Shown: one piece after another, positions 35,337-45,000 of the stretch
Layout of the letters: every line of letters starts with the position of its first letter
How positions within the stretch are numbered: the stretch's first letter is position 1
The notes under the pieces: model-generated
The model's database searches: none
What the model was told of the DNA's origin: nothing
The model's input: the letters and a program-made list of their open reading frames with translations, nothing else
Source of the DNA: Gemmatimonadetes bacterium SCN 70-22
GTDB taxonomy: Bacteria; Gemmatimonadota; Gemmatimonadetes; Gemmatimonadales; Gemmatimonadaceae
Length of the DNA stretch: 64,000 nucleotides
Assembly: GCA_001724275.1 (NCBI GenBank)
Contig: MEDZ01000025.1
Span: 1-64,000 of the forward strand
Direction of reading: 5' to 3'
Position numbers and translations under genes: made by a program

Positions 35337-35506
35337 GGGACGGGAGAGGGGAGACGGGAGACGGGAGGGCGCGCCGCTGCGCGGCACGCCGGACCCCGGT
35401 GCTTCCTCAGGTACTTGGCAGGCGGGAGGCGAAGAGTCGACCGATCCGGCAATCGGGATGCCCGCGGGGCATCCCACTCCCGTCTCCCGACTCCCGTCTC
35501 CCGTCC
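35337..35506. repeat. 32-bp imperfect inverted repeat enclosing a second hairpin in the tig-clpP spacer
   Basis: The arm at 35337-35369, built of GGGAGAC units, is complementary to 35473-35506 with about two mismatches and one bulge. The loop of about 103 nt contains a perfect 9-bp hairpin, GGGATGCCC-GCG-GGGCATCCC (35455-35475). In the minus-strand transcript this would fold into a long double-stranded stem ending right at the clpP start codon. Confidence 0.7.
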
Positions 35507-35514
35507 GACTTATC

Positions 35515-36753
35515 CTACTCGATCGTGTTTCGTTCGAACAACCACGCGAAGACCTTGTCCTCGGTGATACCCCGCTCGAGCTCGGAAAGACGCTGCGCCT
35601 TCTGCAACTGCGCGTAGAGCTGCCCCGGATTGACCCCGCGCTTCCCGGCCATCTCGGTCACCTTGTCGTCGATGTCGCCCTCGGTCGCCTTGAGCTGCTC
35701 GGATTCCGAGATGGTGTCGATGACCATGTCGCGGCGGACCTGGCGCTCAGCGGTGGGGCGGAATCCCTGCGCGAAGCGATCGTGCTCCTCCTCGGGGATC
35801 TTGTACATCTCGGCGTAGCCGTGGACCAGCTGGGCCACCCAGCTCGGCGGGACGTCGAACGGGTTGGCGCCGATGATCTCGTCGAGGAGCTTCTGGCGCA
35901 CCTCGGCGTCCGACTCGCGCTTGGCCGCCTCCTCCATGTCCTCGCGCACGGCGGCGCGAAGCGCGTCGAGCGACTCGAAATCGCCCATCTCGCGGGCGAA
36001 GGCGTCGTCGAGGTCGGGGAGCGTCTTCCGCTTCACGTCCGTGAGCTCCACCCGGACCTTCTTGGTCTTGCCGCGCTGCGCCTCGTCGGGGAAGTCTTCC
36101 GGCCACTTCACCGGGCGCTCTTCCGCCTGCGAGGGCTTGAGCTCCATGATCACTTCCTCGATGCCCGGAATGGCCTGCCCGCCGCCGAGGACGATGCGGT
36201 ACTCGCGCCCCTCGGGCATCTCGCCGCTGTCTTCCGCGGTGGCCAGGAGGACGGTGACCATGTCCCCTTCCATCGGCTTGTCTTCCACCGGCGACCAGGT
36301 GGCGCGCTGCTCGCGGATCTGCTCGATCTGCTGCTGCACGTCGTCGTCGGTGACCACGCGATCGGTCCGGGCGATCTTGAAGCCCGAGGTGGCCGTGAGC
36401 TTGACCTCGGGGCGGAGCTCGAGGTGCAGGTCGAAGGTGACCGGGGCGTCGTCCTCGAACTTGAGGTCGTGGATGTGCGGCTGCGTCGCGACCTGCAGCT
36501 TTTCGCGCTCGAGGACTTCCTTGTAGGCGTCCTGCACGAGGACTTCGATCGCCTCACTGCGAATCGCCTCGCCGAAGCGCTTCATCACCATCCCCACCGG
36601 CGCCTTGCCGGGGCGGAAGCCGGGGATCGAGACGCGGCCGGCAAGCTTGCGCGCGGCCCGCTCCTTGGCTTCGTTCACTGCTTCGATGGGGATGGTCACC
36701 TGCAACAGGCGCTCGGCCCCCTCGGCCTTCTTGGATTCGATGGCGATGTTCAT
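35515..36753 (-). CDS. tig: trigger factor
   Basis: A 412-residue ribosome-associated chaperone and prolyl isomerase. The ribosome-docking signature [12 protein letters not shown] is at residues about 45-56. The peptidyl-prolyl isomerase (FKBP-like) domain follows ([16 protein letters not shown]...[24 protein letters not shown]), and the helical C-terminal substrate-binding domain is complete. It is the first gene of the tig-clpP-clpX-lon-engB set. Confidence 0.96.
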   Translation of the reverse strand: MNIAIESKKAEGAERLLQVTIPIEAVNEAKERAARKLAGRVSIPGFRPGKAPVGMVMKRFGEAIRSEAIEVLVQDAYKEVLEREKLQVATQPHIHDLKFEDDAPVTFDLHLELRPEVKLTATSGFKIARTDRVVTDDDVQQQIEQIREQRATWSPVEDKPMEGDMVTVLLATAEDSGEMPEGREYRIVLGGGQAIPGIEEVIMELKPSQAEERPVKWPEDFPDEAQRGKTKKVRVELTDVKRKTLPDLDDAFAREMGDFESLDALRAAVREDMEEAAKRESDAEVRQKLLDEIIGANPFDVPPSWVAQLVHGYAEMYKIPEEEHDRFAQGFRPTAERQVRRDMVIDTISESEQLKATEGDIDDKVTEMAGKRGVNPGQLYAQLQKAQRLSELERGITEDKVFAWLFERNTIE

Positions 36754-36900
36754 CGTAGAGTGCGTGACGGCCGGGACGATCCTTCGGGATCGGTCGACCG
36801 GCCGCGGAGTACAAGTCGAAATCGAAGCTGAAAGGTAACCTCAGCGGAGGGCGGGTCAAAGGCATCCACCCCCCTCCACTCACTCACCAGCCACTCGCCC

Positions 36901-37443
36901 ATGACCTTCCTGCGACGCACCCTGCAGCAGGCCGTCTTCCCCCTCGTCTTTTCCGCCGCGCTCGCCGTCCCGGCGGCCACCACCCTCCAGGGCCAGGCCC
37001 CGCGCGAGGGGCGCACGCTCGTCTCCCTCAATCCCCTTGGCCTCCCGTTCAAGTACGTCTCGGGAGAGGTGGAGCAGAAGGTGAGCGCCATCGCCACGAT
37101 CGGCGGTTCCGCCTCGTACCTCGACATCGGCGACGGGTCCTATTCGTCGTTCGAGGCCAAGTTCCGGCTCTACCCCAACGAGCAGGCGTTCAAGGGATTC
37201 TCGATCGGCATCGCCGCCGGCATTTCGCGCGTGGCGGAGTCGTTCTCGAACGCACAGGACCGCTCCGAGTCGGCTCCCACGATCGCGGTCATCGCCGACT
37301 ACAACTGGCTGCTCGGCAAGACCGAGCGCGTCCTCGTCGGGACCGGGGTCGGGGCCAAGCGCATCTTCGGCGACGACGCGGGGTTCAGCGACGTCAACTT
37401 CGCCTATCCGACGCTCCGCTTCCAGGTCGGCGTCCTGTTCTAG
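36901..37443 (+). CDS. small outer-membrane beta-barrel protein
   Basis: A 180-residue exported protein. The signal peptide is long (residues 1-32, ending LQGQA). The mature part alternates short amphipathic strands with Gly/Ser turns (ATIGGSASYLDIGDGSYSSFEAKFRLYP; GFSIGIAAGISRVAE; VLVGTGVGAKRIFGDD) and ends in FQVGVLF, the terminal phenylalanine favoured by the BAM machine. It resembles 8-stranded barrels of the OmpA/OmpW or DUF3575 kind, without a firm family. Its TAG overlaps that of crtI in the palindrome CTAG. Confidence 0.7.
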   Translation: MTFLRRTLQQAVFPLVFSAALAVPAATTLQGQAPREGRTLVSLNPLGLPFKYVSGEVEQKVSAIATIGGSASYLDIGDGSYSSFEAKFRLYPNEQAFKGFSIGIAAGISRVAESFSNAQDRSESAPTIAVIADYNWLLGKTERVLVGTGVGAKRIFGDDAGFSDVNFAYPTLRFQVGVLF

Positions 37444-38996
37444 CCGTCGCCTCGCCGACCCGCGCGCGCCACGGCGATCACCTCGGCGCGCGCCGCGTTG
37501 GCTGCCGGCTGCGCCACGTCCAGGCCGGCGGCGCCCCCGATGAGGTCGGCCACGATCTTGCCCGACGACAGCACCCCCGGGAGACCGGCCCCCGGGTGCG
37601 TCCCTGCCCCGGCAAAGTACAGGTTGGGGATGTCCTCGCTGACGTTGTGCGGGCGCATCCAGGCCGACTGCAGCAGCGTCGGCTGCACCGAGAAGGCGCT
37701 CCCGAGGTGCGAGTTGAGCGTGTCGCGGAAGTAGAGCGGGTCGATGTGCCGCTCGGTCACGATGTGCCGCCGCAGGTTCGGGAGGTAACGCTCCTCGAGG
37801 TAGCGGAAGATCCGTTCGCGGTACGCGCTCGCGGTCGTGCGCCAGTCCGTCGTCCCGCCCAGGTGCGGAACGGGGGAGAGCACGTACCAGCAGTCGCCCC
37901 CCGGCGGGGCGAGCGAGGGGTCGGTGGCCGACGGGCGGTGCAGGTAGAGCGAGAAGTCGTCGCTCAGGACCTTGCGGTCGAAGATGTCGTGGAGGAGCTC
38001 GCGATACCGTGGCCCCATCAGGATCTCGTGGTGTGCGATGTCCTCGTACTTCCGGTCGGTCCCGAAGTAGCTGACGAAGAGCGACATCGAGTACTGCTTG
38101 CGCGAGAGCCTGGCATCGGTGTTCACCCGGCGGTGCCGCGGTGCGACCAGGCGCATGTACGTGAAGGCGACGTCGCCGTTGCTCACCACGGCGTCGGCGG
38201 GGAGGAACTCCCCCCCGGCCAGCCGCACCCCCGTCGCCCGCCCGGTGCGATCGTCGACGACGATCTCCTGCACTTCGCGCTCCAGCTGCAAGTCGCCGCC
38301 GATCCCGGTGAAGAGCGTCGCGAGCCCGCGCACCAGCGCCCCCGTCCCGCCCATCGCGAACCAGACGCCCCACTTCTTCTCGAGGTGGTGGATGAGCGCG
38401 TAGATGGACGTGCTGGAGAACGGGTTCCCCCCGATGAGCAGGGGATGGAAGGAGAAGACCTGCCGCAGCCGTTCGTCGCGGATGAACTGGTTCACGTACG
38501 AGGCCACCGACTTGTGCGCCTGCAGCCGCACCAGGTCGGGTATCACCTTGAGCATGGCGCCGACCCGGTGGAACGGCTGGTCGATGAGCTCGAACCCCTT
38601 CTCGAAGATGCGCTCCGTCGACGCGCTGAAGCGCAGGAAGCCCTCGACGTCCCCCGGGTCGAAGGCTCGCACCTGGCGCACGAGCGCGTCCACGTCGCCG
38701 CTGTAGTGAAAGACGGAGCCGTCCTCGAATCGCACGTTGTAGTACGGATCGAGCGGGACCAGCTGCACGTAGTCGGCGGTGCGCCGCCCGCACAGGGCGT
38801 ACAGGTCGTCGACGAGCCATGGCGCGGTGATGATCGTCGGCCCCGCGTCGAAGGTGAAGCCGTCCTGCTCGAAGACGTAGGCGCGCCCGCCCGGCTTGTC
38901 GCGCTTTTCGAGGATGGTGACGTCGTGGCCCTGCGCGCGCAGCCGGATGGCGGCGGCCAGTCCGCCGAAGCCGGCGCCGATGACGAGGATGTTCAC
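37440..38996 (-). CDS. crtI: phytoene desaturase
   Basis: A 518-residue FAD-dependent desaturase that converts phytoene toward lycopene. The N-terminal dinucleotide-binding fold VIGAGFGGLAAAIRLRAQGHDVTILEKRDKPGG and the C-terminal NLYFAGAGTHPGAGLPGVLSSGK signature are complete. Downstream products in this cluster (CruF) suggest an acyclic or hydroxylated end group. GTG 38996 is the start; an 8-bp tandem repeat lies 4 bp before it. It is the last gene of crtB-cruF-crtI. Confidence 0.93.
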   Translation of the reverse strand: MNILVIGAGFGGLAAAIRLRAQGHDVTILEKRDKPGGRAYVFEQDGFTFDAGPTIITAPWLVDDLYALCGRRTADYVQLVPLDPYYNVRFEDGSVFHYSGDVDALVRQVRAFDPGDVEGFLRFSASTERIFEKGFELIDQPFHRVGAMLKVIPDLVRLQAHKSVASYVNQFIRDERLRQVFSFHPLLIGGNPFSSTSIYALIHHLEKKWGVWFAMGGTGALVRGLATLFTGIGGDLQLEREVQEIVVDDRTGRATGVRLAGGEFLPADAVVSNGDVAFTYMRLVAPRHRRVNTDARLSRKQYSMSLFVSYFGTDRKYEDIAHHEILMGPRYRELLHDIFDRKVLSDDFSLYLHRPSATDPSLAPPGGDCWYVLSPVPHLGGTTDWRTTASAYRERIFRYLEERYLPNLRRHIVTERHIDPLYFRDTLNSHLGSAFSVQPTLLQSAWMRPHNVSEDIPNLYFAGAGTHPGAGLPGVLSSGKIVADLIGGAAGLDVAQPAANAARAEVIAVARAGRRGDG

Positions 38997-39000
38997 GTAC

Positions 39001-39047
39001 GAACGAGAAGACGAGAAGACGAGAAGACGAGAAGGCGGGAAGACGGA
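39001..39047. repeat. GAAGACGA tandem repeat upstream of crtI
   Basis: About four head-to-tail copies of the 8-bp unit GAAGACGA plus degenerate flanks fill the whole gap between the cruF stop and the crtI start. On the mRNA strand this is a CU-rich leader. The same unit occurs upstream of the DegP gene (49016-49047). Confidence 0.75.
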
Positions 39048-39048
39048 C

Positions 39049-39999
39049 TCAGGCCAGGGCGGGTTCGGGCTGGTCGGGGAGGCGCTGGGTGCCTAACGAT
39101 CCGGCGCGCACGGCGAGGGCGACGGGGACCAGCATGGCGAGCGTGCCGAACACGGCCGCCCATACCATCCCGTCGCGGGCGCAGATGGCCACCGGCATGA
39201 TCCCGTTGACGGCATACAGCACGATCGGGAGCGAGCTCGGGCTCAGGCGCGCCGCCAGCAGCGAGGGCGGCGCGAACGCCAGGATGAGGCGCGCGATGAT
39301 CACCCCGGTCACGAACCACCCGACCCAGTTGGAGAGCGGCATGCCGTAGAACACGTCCTTCGTGAAGAAGGCGACGATGGGGGCCGGCAGGGCGCTGCGC
39401 GTGAACACGTCGCCGTCACCCCAGATCCAGTGCAGCGTCTTCACCATCGCCGGGTCCATCGAGACGTCCCACGCCACGAGGACGAGCCCCGCGGCCAGCG
39501 ACCACTTCCACTTGGTCATGCGGTCGTCGCGCGCCGCCATCAGTCGCCCGACGATGGCCAGCGACCCGATGATCATGTAGAACCACGAGATCGGGATCGG
39601 GAACGGGACCAGTCCGAGGATGCGTGTCCCGAGGAGGGCGGTGTACTGGTATTCCCCGAACGGAAGCCCGGTACTGGTGCCGAGCAGTTCGGAGCCGAGG
39701 GCGATTCCCGACGCCACGAGGAACATCGGGAGCGAGCGGCGCCACCCGATGCGCCCCGCCAAGTGGAGCAGCGCGGCGATGGCGCCGAGGACGACGTACG
39801 TCGGGCCCGAGAACTTCCAGGCCAGACGATAGACGGTGGCGTTGGGCTCCTGCGCCAGCCACGCCGGCATCGGCCCCCTGAGGAACGTGGTGAGGGCGAT
39901 CGTGGAGAAGGCGATCAACGCCACGTGCGCGACGAGAAAGCCCGGGGCGGCGCGGCGGGCCCAGCGGAGCGACGGGGAGTCAGTCATGGCGGAGTGCAT
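39049..39999 (-). CDS. cruF: carotenoid 1',2'-hydratase-like membrane protein (CruF family)
   Basis: A 316-residue protein with about eight hydrophobic segments. The family signature ELLGTSTGLPFGEYQYTALLGTRILGLVPFPIPISWFYM is present. CruF hydrates the 1',2' bond of gamma-carotene or lycopene, before glycosylation in oscillol- and myxol-type carotenoids. Position between crtB and crtI fits. Two starts are possible (ATG 39999 or ATG 39987), neither with a ribosome binding site. Confidence 0.85.
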   Translation of the reverse strand: MHSAMTDSPSLRWARRAAPGFLVAHVALIAFSTIALTTFLRGPMPAWLAQEPNATVYRLAWKFSGPTYVVLGAIAALLHLAGRIGWRRSLPMFLVASGIALGSELLGTSTGLPFGEYQYTALLGTRILGLVPFPIPISWFYMIIGSLAIVGRLMAARDDRMTKWKWSLAAGLVLVAWDVSMDPAMVKTLHWIWGDGDVFTRSALPAPIVAFFTKDVFYGMPLSNWVGWFVTGVIIARLILAFAPPSLLAARLSPSSLPIVLYAVNGIMPVAICARDGMVWAAVFGTLAMLVPVALAVRAGSLGTQRLPDQPEPALA

Positions 40000-40005
40000 C
40001 GGTGG

Positions 40006-40932
40006 TCAGGCAACGGACGGAGTCGCGGTGTGGCGCTCGCGCGCGAGGGCGGCCGGTGCCACCGGCCCCAGCCACGCCCGTGCGAGCACGCCCGCCCGCC
40101 CGATCCACCCGACGCTCGCACGCCGGGTGATGTTGTCACAGTCGTGGCGCTCGATCGCGTCCAGGATCGAGGCGTATCCGATGGCGCAGGCGTTGGCGCA
40201 GCGTTGCGCGTCGGGCAAGAGGAGGGCAATCCCCGGGGCGGCTGCCTGGTAGAGCGAGCGCGCCCGGTCGATCTGCATCCGGGTGAAGGCGATCCAGCGT
40301 TCCCGGCGCTCGAGCACGCGCCGGCCGAGCACGTCCGTGGGGGTGAAGCCGTAGTCGGCGAGCTCCTGCTCGGGGAGGTAGCAGCGCTGGCGGCGCGCGT
40401 CCTCTCCCACGTCGCGGAGGATGTTCGTCAGCTGCATGGCCGTTCCCAGCGTCCGCGCGTAGGCGATGGCCGACGCCAGCGACGCGTCCCCTCGCACTCC
40501 CCACACGTAGGTGCACATCTCGCCCACCGACGAGGCGACGCCCTCGCAATAGCGCTCCAGGGCGGGCCACGAGACGTAGCGGCAGCCGTCCAGGTCGCGC
40601 GCTACCCCGTCGAGCAGCTCGTCGAGCGAGGTGCGCGGGACGCCGAATCGATGCGACGTCCACGCGATTTCGCGAAAGACCGGTGAGGCCGGGCGTCCGT
40701 GGTAGGCGGCGTCGAGCCCGCGCCGGTGCCCGGCGAGCCGCTCCCGTGCGTGCGCCAGCGCCGTCCCCCGCAGCGTCACATCGTCGACGAAGTCATCGGC
40801 CAGGCGGCAGAAGGCGTAGAGCGCCATCGCTCCGCGGCGCTTCTCGGGCGGGAGAAAGCGACTGGCGAGATGGAACGTCCGCGAGTGCGACCGGAGGATG
40901 CGTTCGCAGTACTGGGCGTCGGCGACGGGCAT
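40006..40932 (-). CDS. crtB: phytoene synthase
   Basis: A 308-residue trans-isoprenyl diphosphate synthase-fold enzyme that joins two geranylgeranyl diphosphates to phytoene. Both aspartate-rich motifs are present: RLADDFVDD (about residues 43-51) and LTNILRDVGEDARR. The ARQRCYLPEQEL block is typical of CrtB. It starts the cluster with cruF 6 bp downstream and crtI next. The cluster gives a C40 pigment pathway without a visible glycosyltransferase. Confidence 0.93.
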   Translation of the reverse strand: MPVADAQYCERILRSHSRTFHLASRFLPPEKRRGAMALYAFCRLADDFVDDVTLRGTALAHARERLAGHRRGLDAAYHGRPASPVFREIAWTSHRFGVPRTSLDELLDGVARDLDGCRYVSWPALERYCEGVASSVGEMCTYVWGVRGDASLASAIAYARTLGTAMQLTNILRDVGEDARRQRCYLPEQELADYGFTPTDVLGRRVLERRERWIAFTRMQIDRARSLYQAAAPGIALLLPDAQRCANACAIGYASILDAIERHDCDNITRRASVGWIGRAGVLARAWLGPVAPAALARERHTATPSVA

Positions 40933-41388
40933 GCAGGTCTGGTACGGGGAGTCGGACGGCTTCTGCGTGGAAAACGCGCGGCGCGGCCGGGAGTTCCGGC
41001 CGTGTGTGCCGAAAACATGGCGAACTGCGTGCCACGAAGGCGGGCGGGGCAGGGGGAACGGCGCGAGCGATCCCCCCGGTATCCCGCCGGCGGGGGGGCA
41101 CGCCTTTCATATGGAGGGGTGGAGGCGCCGCCCGGCACACCGCGGGAGGGGGAGCCCCTTCGCTGGTCCGCCCGCGGGTGCGACACCAGCGCCACCGGCC
41201 GGGCGGCGGGAGCGCGCCGCCGCCCGCTGTCGGCCGTTTCGCGGGATGCATGGGGCAGTTTGGGGCGGCGCGCGATGCCGTGTCGCTCGCGCGGGGCGTC
41301 GCGCCGTCCCGCCCGCGTGCCGCGTGCGCTGCACCTTTCGGCGCGGCCGTGAGCACGGCGGCGATCGCGTTGCAGCTGCGAGCGACGC

Positions 41389-41498
41389 GCGCGTCGCGGG
41401 ACACGGACGTGCGCGTCGCAGGACACGGACGTGCGCGTCGCAGGACACGGACGCGCGCGTCGCGGGACCCGGACGCGCGTTTCGCGGGACACCGGCGC
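41389..41498. repeat. five tandem 22-bp repeats
   Basis: Five contiguous units beginning GCGCGTCGCRGGACACGGAC. Units 2 and 3 differ only in the last base, units 1 and 4 differ at one or two positions, and unit 5 is more diverged. There is no spacer between units, so this is a minisatellite-like array and not CRISPR. It lies about 360 bp before the SusC promoter. Confidence 0.85.
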
Positions 41499-41858
41499 GA
41501 CGGCGTCGGCGTGCCGCGTGCGGCGTTCGGCACCATCGCCCTCCCTACCCGGACGGGTGGGAGATGCGCCATTCGGTTAGGGTGAAGAAGACGTAAAGGC
41601 CGCCTCGTCCCCCGCGCGAGATTTCGCGGCTCCGATCGGCCCTTGGAGCGGGGCACCCCCACCCCGGACGGCGCGAACGCCGCCTGCCTATCCCGTTGTA
41701 GTCGAAGCACTTGCGCAACAGCAAGCCCGTGGGGCGTGGCCGAGGCACCCCCCAGCCGGGCCGCCCGCCTCCGGACCGCGTGCCACGGCACTACGGGCCG
41801 AGGACGAGAGCGGAGGAGTCGGCCGGGCGTGCGGACGGCGGGGCCTTTGGCGCCTTCA

Positions 41859-41887
41859 TTGACAGTGACGCCTGGCGCCCGTATTCA
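41859..41887 (+). promoter_or_regulatory. sigma70-like promoter for the SusC/SusD pair
   Basis: TTGACA, 17 bp, TATTCA. Transcription would start near 41894, giving a 139-nt leader before ATG 42033. This argues against the longer in-frame start upstream of the promoter. Confidence 0.6.
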
Positions 41888-42032
41888 AGGGCGTTCGCGC
41901 CCGGGTTTGGAACGACCGCCGGAACGGGAGGCCGGTCGTGCGATGCCAATGAAGGCCCACGTCGTTCCGTGGCTCGTCGCGAAAACCCCACTCTCAATCG
42001 GTTGCCCCAAACCACCGCATGCGGGAGGTCGC

Positions 42033-45000
42033 ATGACAAGAATCGTTCGCTGGGGAGGAATGCTCGTCGCCGCGCTCGTGGCGTCGATGAGCGTGCACTC
42101 CACGACGCTGCTCGCCCAGGGCGCGAGCGTCGGTACAATCGAAGGGACCGTCACCGATGCCGGGACCGGTCGCCCCGTCGAGGGAGCGCAGGTCGCGGCG
42201 ACGGCCGTCGGCATCGGCGCGCTCACCAACGCGCAAGGGCGCTATCGGCTGCAGAACGTCCCGGCGCGCACCCTCGACGTGCGGGTCCGGATGGTCGGCT
42301 ACTCCCCGATGGCCAAGTCGGTCACGGTGACCGCGGGCGGCTCGGCGACGCTCGACTTCGCCATCTCGCAGTCCGCGTTGCAGCTGCAAGCCGTCGTCAC
42401 CACCGGCACCGCCGGCGCGACCGAGGTCAAGCGCCTCGGGAACACGGTCGCCACGATCGACCCGCCCAAGTTCGCCCCGATCCGCACCGCCACCGAGCTC
42501 CTGCAGGGGCGTGAGCCCGGCGTGGTGGGGATCTCGTCCAGCGGGCTGACGGGCGAGGCGATGAAGATCCGCATCCGCGGAAACGCCTCCCTCACGCAGT
42601 CCAACGAGCCGATCGTCTTCGTCGACGGCATCCGCGTCAGCTCCGGCGGGACGAGCGGCGGCGGCGCCACGCTCTCCAACCTCGACGCCATCGACCCCAA
42701 CACCATCGAGCGGGTCGAGATCCTCAAGGGCGCGGCGGCGGCCACGCTGTACGGGACCGAGGCGTCGAACGGCGTGATCCAGATCTTCACCAAGAAGGGG
42801 TCGGCGGGGGCGCCGAAGTGGGACATCACCATCGGCCAGGACTTCTCCCGCTATCCCACCAACCGCATCGACGACAACTGGGGGGTTCCCACCCGCCAGG
42901 GGCAGCTCGACTCGCTCAAGAAGCTGTGGGGGCGCAACGACCTCGCGCTCTTCACCCCCTTCAGCGAGCCGCTCCAGCGCAACTACTTCGAGACCGGCTC
43001 GGCGCAGACCGTGAACGTGTCGGTCACCGGCGGCACCCAGAACCTCAACTACCTGGCCTCGGGGAACTTCAACAAGGATGACGGGCCGTGGGCCGCGCAG
43101 CGCCTCCAGGGCCTCGCCAATGACCTCGTGCGGCGCAGCGGCGGGCGCTCCACGGTCGGCTTCTTCCCGACCCCCAAGCTCCGCATCGGCGCCACCGCGA
43201 GCTACGTCAACACCTACGCCAATCGCCCGCAATACGGCAACAACATCTACTCGCCCGTCACCCTCCTCGAGTTCTCGAAGCCGGAACTGGGCGAGTGCCG
43301 CAACTCCGACCCGACGGGGACCGATCCCGATCTCGGCGTCAAGTCGCCCGGCGTCTGCAAGATCGCGGGCAACCCCACCGGGTCGCCCAACGCCTTCGGC
43401 ACGCCGCGCGAGACGGCCAAGAAGCTCAACGAGATCTTCGCCGACCGCTTCATCTCGTCGGTCGACGTGCTGTACACCCCCGTCCCGTCGCTCAACCTGA
43501 CGGCCACCTTCGGCGTCGACTACACCAGCCAGACGATCAACCAGTTCCAGCCGTTCGGTTACAACGTGGACGGCGTGATCGGCGACGACGTCTTCGGCGA
43601 CAAGGGGATCTACGACACCAACAACCGGCAGGTCACGCTCGACGTCAAGGCGAACTGGACGCGCGACTGGGGGAACTTCAACTCCGCCTTCGTCGCCGGC
43701 CTGCAGGGCTTCGTCACCAAGGCGAAGTACCCCGGGAGCTTCGGCTACGACTTCCCCGGCCCGGGGATTGCCCGCACCGACGCCGCCGGCTACCAGTTTG
43801 CGTCTGACGGCATCCTCGAGACGGTGAACGGCGGCTACTTCGCCCAGGAGCAGGTCGGGTACAAGAACTACCTCTTCGTCACCGGCGGCGCGCGCTACGA
43901 CTATTCCAGCGCCTTCGGCAAGACGGCGGCGGGGGTCCTCTACCCGAAGGTGTCGGTCTCCTTCGTTCCCACCGACTTCGTCGGCCACGGCTTCGGCCCC
44001 GTCTCCTCCTGGCGCCTGCGCGCCGCCTGGGGACAGTCCGGACGCCAGCCCTCGGCCTTCGCCAAGTTCACCACCTTCTCCGCCCAGACCGGCCCCGCCG
44101 GCGCCGGCCTCCGCCCGGACAACCTCGGCAACCCCGATCTCAAGCCCGAGGTCGCGACGGAGATCGAGGGCGGGACGGAAGTCGGCTTCCTCAACGACCG
44201 CTTCGGCATCGAGGCGACGTACTGGAAGCGCCGCGTCGACGACCTGCTCTTCAACCTGCAGTATCCGCCGTCCGGCGGCTTCACCAACGCCCAGCTGACC
44301 AACGTCGGCGTCCTCGACGCCCATGGCACCGAGATCGGCGTCAAGGGCTTCATCATCCAGCGGCCGGGGCTCTCCCTCGACCTCTTCGCCAACGTCGCCT
44401 TCCTGAAGCAGGAAGTCGTCTCGTTAGGTACGGCGCCCGAGCTCAAGACCGGCGGGTCGTACGCGCGTATCCGCGGCTACATCAAGCCCGGCTATGCCCC
44501 GGGCGAGTTCTTCGGCGCCAAGCTCAAGACGGTGCCCGCCGGCTCGCTCCCGTACGACCTCAACAAGGACGGCGTGCCGGATACGGAAGCGCAGATGCTC
44601 GCCTTCCTCGCGACGCCGCGCGACTACACGGCGCTGTTCAATGGCTCGGTCATCATGACCGAGAACGGGCTCAATTCCGACCTGGGCAAGCCCACCCCCG
44701 ACTACACCGGCTCGTTCGGCGGGACGCTCTCGTTCATGCGCAACTGGCGCCTGTCGACACTCTTCGAGTACAAGGGGGGGAACTACACCTACTGGTGCCT
44801 CATCTGCGGCTTCCGCAATGCGTCGCCGGTGGGAACCAACTCGGAGCTCTTCGCCAAGACGCGGGCCACGCTCCTCAACCCGGCCAGCACCGCGCAGCAG
44901 CGCCTCGCGGCGGCCAAGACCTGGGCCACCGAGCTGGCGTCGCTCACGCCGTACCAGGGACTCAACGAGGTCTCCGACGGCGACTTCCTGCGCTTCCGCG

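Larger units (their letters stand above)
40933..42032. other. 1.1 kb non-coding region between crtB and the SusC-like gene
   Basis: No ORF here gives a recognisable protein. Long open frames exist on both strands, but their translations are Arg/Pro/Ala-rich with no domain, as expected from GC content. The region holds a perfect CGGCCGG-GAGTT-CCGGCCG hairpin (40984-41002) soon after the divergent crtB start, five tandem 22-bp repeats (41389-41498), a good promoter (41859-41887) and a 139-nt leader before the SusC-like gene. Confidence 0.7.

Noticed and set aside
41389-41498. 22-bp repeat array considered as CRISPR
   Set aside because: Units are contiguous without unique spacers, and no cas-like gene is present.
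40683-41791. Long open frames on both strands in the crtB-SusC gap
   Set aside because: Translations are Arg/Pro/Ala-rich, run across tandem repeats and into crtB, and show no domain; explained by lack of stop codons in GC-rich DNA.
41643-42032. Longer N-terminus for the SusC-like protein
   Set aside because: The promoter at 41859-41887 lies inside it, and ATG 42033 has a good ribosome binding site and a normal signal peptide.
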